Positions 5,269 through 8,344 of a stretch of 8,344 nt of DNA are shown one piece after another. The position numbers and the translations under genes are program-made. Origin of the DNA: Candidatus Methanoperedens sp. (GTDB lineage: Archaea > Halobacteriota > Methanosarcinia > Methanosarcinales > Methanoperedenaceae); contig JAPZAN010000141.1 in NCBI GenBank assembly GCA_027460605.1, positions 1 to 8,344 of the forward strand, given 5' to 3'. Below the pieces are notes generated by a model. The model made no database searches. It was not told where the DNA came from and saw only the letters and a program-made list of their open reading frames with translations. Numbering within the stretch: the first letter of the stretch is position 1; each line of letters opens with the position of its first letter.

Positions 5269-6246
5269 TTACCCCAAAAAAGCTGTGATAAGCTGGTTAC
5301 TCTTTTGCGCAAGGTCGATTATTTCGATTTTGCGAAACCCGGCATCTGTGAGCCATTCCCTGTATTGCGCTTCAGTGTATGTGCTTCCATCTTCCGTGTT
5401 TGCCAGCATATTCACGGCAAACATTTCTGCCATGGTGCTTCGTTCCCTGACCATATCCTCGATGGCAATCATTCCGCCGCTTCCCAGAATATTACTGGCA
5501 CGCTTTATGAGCTTCCTGTTCTCTTTTTCTGAATAGATATGGCAGATATTGCCCATAAAAATAATGTCGAATGACTCGCCTGCGAATTCATTCACGAACT
5601 CGTTTGTGAAATCTCCGCTTTTCAGGGTCAGGTTCTTGATATTCCTCAGACCGAATTGAGTGCTGACATAATCAATTGTATCCGGCAAATCATAAAGAAC
5701 CGCGTTCAAGCCTCTATTCACAAAGGCTTTTGCGTACTTGCCAGGCCCGCCCCCCAGGTCAAGCACGTTTTTCGCATTTTTCCTCCTTTTAAGGCAGTGC
5801 TCTACGGCTTCCTCCACGACTTCATCCGGCCTTGATGCCATGGCGTTCATGAAAGCTGCAACATCACGCTCTGCCCTCTCAGGCTTTGCCCCTTTGATTA
5901 TCCCGGGAAGCTTAAGCCATGCTTCCATTATATCGAGAAAATGGGGAAGAGACCCTCCAACATAATCCTCACCGCGCTCAAGGAAAAGAGACCGTGCTTT
6001 CTCAGATATGATATACCTGTCCAGCCTCTTATGGACATATCCCGAAGCGCAAAGCGCCTCAAGTACGATGAAAAGAGCCCTTTCATCGGCATTGAGTGCA
6101 TGCTTCATGGCTGCTATGTCCTTTTCCTCGGAGAGAGCTTCAAATATTCCTGCCCTCTGGGCAGAACCAAGCAATACAAGTTTGCTTGCATAGTCTCTTG
6201 CAGTTTCAAAATCAAATTCTTCATTCGATGCCCACATTTTTGCCAT
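5269..6246 (-). CDS. SAM-dependent O-methyltransferase with N-terminal winged-helix domain
   Basis: This 325-residue protein has the two-part layout of the Methyltransf_2 (caffeate/hydroxyneurospore O-methyltransferase-like) family. Residues 10-95 form the winged-helix dimerisation domain (LGSAQRAGIFEAL, then LFIVLEALCASGYVHK). From about 155 a Rossmann methyltransferase domain has SAM motif I VLDLGGGPGKY (161-171), acidic YDLP (185-188) after strand 2, GDF (211-213), and NICHIYSEKEN (233-243). H236 of that last motif aligns with the catalytic histidine of plant O-methyltransferases. GGMIAIEDMV (257-266) and GFRKIEIIDL close the fold. The substrate is unknown; in archaea this family is linked to small aromatic, quinone-like or cofactor molecules. 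ATG 6246 follows a perfect AGGAGG SD, and a TATA-like box sits near 6290. It is divergent from the Isf-type gene, with 110 bp between starts. Confidence 0.85.
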   Translation of the reverse strand: MAKMWASNEEFDFETARDYASKLVLLGSAQRAGIFEALSEEKDIAAMKHALNADERALFIVLEALCASGYVHKRLDRYIISEKARSLFLERGEDYVGGSLPHFLDIMEAWLKLPGIIKGAKPERAERDVAAFMNAMASRPDEVVEEAVEHCLKRRKNAKNVLDLGGGPGKYAKAFVNRGLNAVLYDLPDTIDYVSTQFGLRNIKNLTLKSGDFTNEFVNEFAGESFDIIFMGNICHIYSEKENRKLIKRASNILGSGGMIAIEDMVRERSTMAEMFAVNMLANTEDGSTYTEAQYREWLTDAGFRKIEIIDLAQKSNQLITAFLG

Positions 6247-6265
6247 ATAGCCTCCTGCCGCTTTT

Positions 6266-6280
6266 TGCGAATTTTTCGCA
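6266..6280. promoter_or_regulatory. Inverted repeat TGCGAA-3-TTCGCA, possible operator
   Basis: Two perfect 6-base arms (6266-6271 and 6275-6280) flank three T residues. The site lies between the TATA-like box at 6285-6295 and the predicted minus-strand transcription start near 6263, where a bound repressor would block initiation of the methyltransferase gene. No regulator for it is encoded nearby that I can identify. Confidence 0.4.
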
Positions 6281-6284
6281 GAAA

Positions 6285-6295
6285 TTATTAAATAT
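6285..6295. promoter_or_regulatory. AT-rich TATA-like region between divergent genes
   Basis: TTATTAAATAT reads ATATTTAATAA on the minus strand and is nearly symmetric. On the minus strand it predicts a start near 6263, leaving a 17-nt leader that includes the AGGAGG of the methyltransferase gene. On the plus strand it would give a leader of about 40 nt that keeps the AAGGAG of the 6357 gene. A second TATA-like GATATAAG at 6324-6331 is too close to 6357 to retain that SD. Confidence 0.4.
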
Positions 6296-6356
6296 CTAAT
6301 TAAACTATCGTATTACTCTATTCGATATAAGAATTTATCGTAAAAAGGAGTCAATC

Positions 6357-6986
6357 ATGAAAATTGTAGGAATATCCGGAAGTCCGAGAGCAAAAGGCAA
6401 CACCGAAATACTTGTACAGGAAGCGTTGAGAGCAGCGTCTGAATTGGGCGCTAAAACAGAATTAATCGCCCTATCAGGGAAGAAAATCAAACCATGTACC
6501 GGTTGCGGGGCGTGCCGTACAGATAAATCAAAGGGAATATGCGCTATAAAAGATGATGATGTACCCCGCATTTATGAAGCATTGAAGGAAGCGGACGGGA
6601 TAATCGTAGGTTCCCCGGTGTATTTCCTCTCTGTAACCGCCCAGCTCAAGGCTCTTTTTGACAGGAGCGTGATATTGCGATATGCAGAAGGCACGCCGCA
6701 GGACAGGCCGGGTGTTCCGGGCGGACCCGAGTTTCTTTTGAAAAACAAAGTGGGCGGCGCTATAGCAGTAGGCGGAGGCAGGGATGGAGGCCAGCTTTTT
6801 ACCATAAACTCCATACTCCAGTGGATGCTTATGCAGAATATGATCGTGGTGGGCAATAACTACGGTTTGGGCGGAAGCGCCAAGGCCGGAATGAAGGGTG
6901 ATGCCCTGAATGATGAGATTGGTCTTGCGATGGCGAGGCATGTCGGCCTGCGTGTGACGGAGGTTGCGGGGAAGATCAAAGGATGA
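6357..6986 (+). CDS. Iron-sulfur flavoprotein (Isf-type, NADPH-dependent FMN reductase fold)
   Basis: This 209-residue flavodoxin-like protein starts with the FMN phosphate-binding loop GISGSPRAKGNTE (5-17). It carries a compact cysteine cluster C47-X2-C50-X2-C53-X8-C62, then DDDVPRIYEALKEADGIIVGSPVYF (67-91), where GSPVY contacts the flavin. VGGGRDGG (139-146) and NNYGLGG follow. The first three cysteines occupy the same positions and spacing as in the Methanosarcina thermophila Isf protein, where a [4Fe-4S] cluster passes electrons to FMN; the last spacing is longer here. The likely role is cytoplasmic electron transfer or oxidative-stress defence, with ferredoxin as a plausible donor; this is inferred from the family. 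ATG 6357 follows AAGGAG by 6 bp. It is divergent from the methyltransferase and is followed 9 bp later by a short ORF that may be co-transcribed. Confidence 0.88.
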   Translation: MKIVGISGSPRAKGNTEILVQEALRAASELGAKTELIALSGKKIKPCTGCGACRTDKSKGICAIKDDDVPRIYEALKEADGIIVGSPVYFLSVTAQLKALFDRSVILRYAEGTPQDRPGVPGGPEFLLKNKVGGAIAVGGGRDGGQLFTINSILQWMLMQNMIVVGNNYGLGGSAKAGMKGDALNDEIGLAMARHVGLRVTEVAGKIKG

Positions 6987-6995
6987 AGGAGGAGT

Positions 6996-7067
6996 ATGAA
7001 AGCTGATGAAAACCCTGTGATAGTCAACATAAAAAACACGGCGCAGATACCGCCGGGCAATTATTGA
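6996..7067 (+). CDS. Short ORF of 23 codons behind the Isf-type gene
   Basis: The ORF starts 9 bp after the flavoprotein stop, with a very strong SD (AAGGAGGAG, 6987-6994) one base before the ATG run-in. It ends in TGA at 7065-7067. It starts MKADENPVIVNIK and ends QIPPGNY. The composition looks protein-like but I recognise no family. It may be a genuine small protein translated with the flavoprotein, or the surviving N-terminus of a longer gene cut off where it meets the convergent HMG-CoA reductase gene. No other frame continues it convincingly. The SD is the main evidence, and the SD-to-ATG spacing is short. Confidence 0.4.
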   Translation: MKADENPVIVNIKNTAQIPPGNY

Positions 7068-7084
7068 TCTCATCACATGACTTG

Positions 7085-7091
7085 ATTTTTT
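7085..7091 (+). terminator. T-run after the Isf-type gene
   Basis: A run of six or more T residues (GATTTTTTATC) lies 18 bp after the short ORF's stop and overlaps the stop codon of the convergent HMG-CoA reductase gene. Archaeal RNA polymerase terminates at U-rich tracts without needing a hairpin, so this suits the plus-strand transcript. No convincing stem precedes it. Confidence 0.4.
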
Positions 7092-8298
7092 ATCTCCCAA
7101 GTTCAGCATGGGCTTTTGCAAGATGGCGCGAAGCTAAAGCGGCGATGAGTGAAATCTCACCTGCAAGTACAGCCGCGCCTATTATCTCGGCGAATTTTTT
7201 TGCGTTCGTGCCCGGCGGTTCTCCCGCTCCCGCTACCCCAAGCATGTTCAGGCACTCCTGCTGCGTACCGATGCGAGTTCCGCCGCCCACCGTCCCGACA
7301 GGGAGCGAAGGCAGTGTAACCGAGCAGTAAAGACCGGATTCAGTGATTTCCATCGTGGTCATGGCATTACTTGCCTCTACGACATGCGCCGCATCCTGCC
7401 CGCAGGCGATGAAGAGCGCTGCCGCGATGTTTGCCGCATGCGCATTGAACCCGAGCGACCCGGCGCGGGCAGAGCCAATGAGGTTCTTCCTGTAATTTAC
7501 TTCTGCCATTCTTTCAGGAGTGGTTTTAAGTTTCCCGGTTATGACCTCTTTTCCAAGCACAACATCAGCAGAAACGGTTTTTCCCCTGCCCTCAATAACA
7601 TTTATGGCAGCGGGTTTCTTGTCCGTGCACATGTTCCCTGATAGCGCGATTAATTCGATATCGTTCTCCGTAAGAATCAAATCAACCGCGGCATCAGTGG
7701 CAATCGTGACCATATTCATTCCCATGGCGTCTTTGGTGTCATAGGAAAATCGCAGATAAACATTCCTGCCAGCGACAAATGCTTTCACAGAAAGAAGCTC
7801 GCCGAACTTGGTTGTTTCTTCTGCTCTATCTTTCAAGCGTTTGAAATTCGTCTTTACCCAGTCCACAAGCTTTTTTGCGGCGGTTATGTCCTGTGCCCTG
7901 AAAACCGGCGCTCTTGTCATCTCATCCTTGAAAATCCTCACATTAGCGCCGCCGCAAGCCGTGATGGCTGAACATCCCCTGTCTGCGCTTGCCACAAGCG
8001 CACCTTCGGTTGTAGCAAGAGGGATGTAATAATCGCCATTTGCATACTCGCCGTTAATGCGGAGAGGCCCTGCCACGCCAAGCGGAACCTGTATTGCGCC
8101 AATCATATTCTCGATATTGCGCTTTGTCACGCTTTCAATGTCAAATGAAAAATTGTGAATATGCCTGAATTGCGTTCCGGTTAATTCGGAAACCGCAGCC
8201 CGCCTGAGTTCAATCGCTGAGTTGCTGTCAAGTGATTTTCCAACCTCGTGAAAACTTGTCCCGCCGTTTTTAAGTTTAAGAAGGAGTTCCCTGTCCAT
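7090..8298 (-). CDS. hmgA: Hydroxymethylglutaryl-CoA reductase, class I (archaeal type)
   Basis: This 402-residue enzyme reduces HMG-CoA to mevalonate with NADPH, the committed step of the mevalonate pathway that supplies archaeal isoprenoid lipids. Class I hallmarks are ENMIGAIQVPLGVAGPL (63-79), TTEGALVAS with catalytic E98, the GMNMV segment (193-197), and DKKPAAIN (226-233) with the active-site lysine. GQDAAH with catalytic D302, the nucleotide-binding PVGTVGGGTRIGTQ (333-346) and LAKAH with the C-terminal catalytic H397 complete the set. The length fits the soluble archaeal form; the membrane domain of eukaryotic enzymes is absent. All key residues are present. ATG 8298 has no SD, but a TATA-like TTTTTAAT lies about 28 bp upstream, pointing to a leaderless message. 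The gene is convergent with the flavoprotein/short-ORF unit. The next gene upstream is outside the window. Confidence 0.97.
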   Translation of the reverse strand: MDRELLLKLKNGGTSFHEVGKSLDSNSAIELRRAAVSELTGTQFRHIHNFSFDIESVTKRNIENMIGAIQVPLGVAGPLRINGEYANGDYYIPLATTEGALVASADRGCSAITACGGANVRIFKDEMTRAPVFRAQDITAAKKLVDWVKTNFKRLKDRAEETTKFGELLSVKAFVAGRNVYLRFSYDTKDAMGMNMVTIATDAAVDLILTENDIELIALSGNMCTDKKPAAINVIEGRGKTVSADVVLGKEVITGKLKTTPERMAEVNYRKNLIGSARAGSLGFNAHAANIAAALFIACGQDAAHVVEASNAMTTMEITESGLYCSVTLPSLPVGTVGGGTRIGTQQECLNMLGVAGAGEPPGTNAKKFAEIIGAAVLAGEISLIAALASRHLAKAHAELGR

Positions 8299-8322
8299 AG
8301 GGAGCGGTAAATGAACCTGGTG

Positions 8323-8330
8323 ATTAAAAA
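8323..8330 (-). promoter_or_regulatory. TATA-like box for HMG-CoA reductase
   Basis: TTTTTAAT on the minus strand is centred about 28 bp before ATG 8298. Together with the missing SD (the bases before the ATG are pyrimidine-rich) this supports a leaderless transcript. Only 46 bp of upstream sequence is visible, so other promoter elements may be missed. Confidence 0.45.
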
Positions 8331-8344
8331 GGCTTGCTCAAAGT

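Noticed and set aside
5242..5532. Plus-strand ORF starting ATGAAATTG at the edge of repeat copy 2
   Set aside because: Nearly all of it is antisense to the methyltransferase gene, there is no SD, and the equivalent ATG in copy 1 opens only about 40 codons in unrelated sequence.
6528..7121. Long minus-strand ORF (about 197 codons) opposite the Isf-type gene
   Set aside because: It is the antisense shadow of a gene with clear flavodoxin-like motifs, and its own composition (His, Tyr, Arg-rich, no motif) is not protein-like.

Overview
The window looks like chromosomal DNA from a euryarchaeon, probably in or near the Methanosarcinales/Methanoperedens group. The reasons are a class I archaeal-type HMG-CoA reductase (mevalonate route to isoprenoid lipids), an iron-sulfur flavoprotein of the Isf type best known from methanogens, a membrane-anchored winged-helix regulator, and TATA-like boxes lying 25-30 bp upstream of starts, several without a Shine-Dalgarno (SD) site. 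The taxonomic call is inference; nothing here fixes the species. There is no tRNA, rRNA, CRISPR array, transposase or other obvious mobile element.

Layout. (a) 2-1029, minus strand: a small membrane-anchored protein of unknown function, preceded by a membrane-anchored winged-helix protein whose start codon cannot be found. (b) 1056-4079, plus strand: a tight three-gene unit (UDP-galactopyranose-mutase-like flavoprotein, GT4 glycosyltransferase, GT2 glycosyltransferase) with 23-bp and 4-bp overlaps, probably making or modifying a cell-surface glycan or glycolipid. (c) 4126-4992, minus strand and convergent to it: a PHP-domain metal-dependent phosphoesterase with a C-terminal hydrophobic segment. 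(d) 4993-5268: a 276-bp gene-free gap with inverted repeats, a strong TATA box and one copy of a repeat. (e) 5269-6246, minus strand: a winged-helix plus SAM-dependent O-methyltransferase, divergent from (f) 6357-7067, plus strand: an Isf-type flavoprotein followed by a 23-codon ORF with a strong SD. (g) 7090-8298, minus strand: HMG-CoA reductase, convergent to (f).

Most genes look like ordinary archaeal housekeeping or accessory genes. The signal that the genes do not explain is a pair of near-identical intergenic elements (417-485 and 5187-5255; 57 of 69 positions identical without gaps, hand aligned), each starting a few bases past the stop codon of a minus-strand gene. Read on the minus strand each holds a T-rich tract, two TTTCA(G/C)GG-type half-sites about 11 bp apart and a TATA box. 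In copy 1 the TATA box is correctly placed for the leaderless gene at 403. In copy 2 it is a better TATA box but has no gene behind it, only a stretch with nested inverted repeats. This suggests a shared regulatory module and possibly an unannotated RNA or a lost gene.
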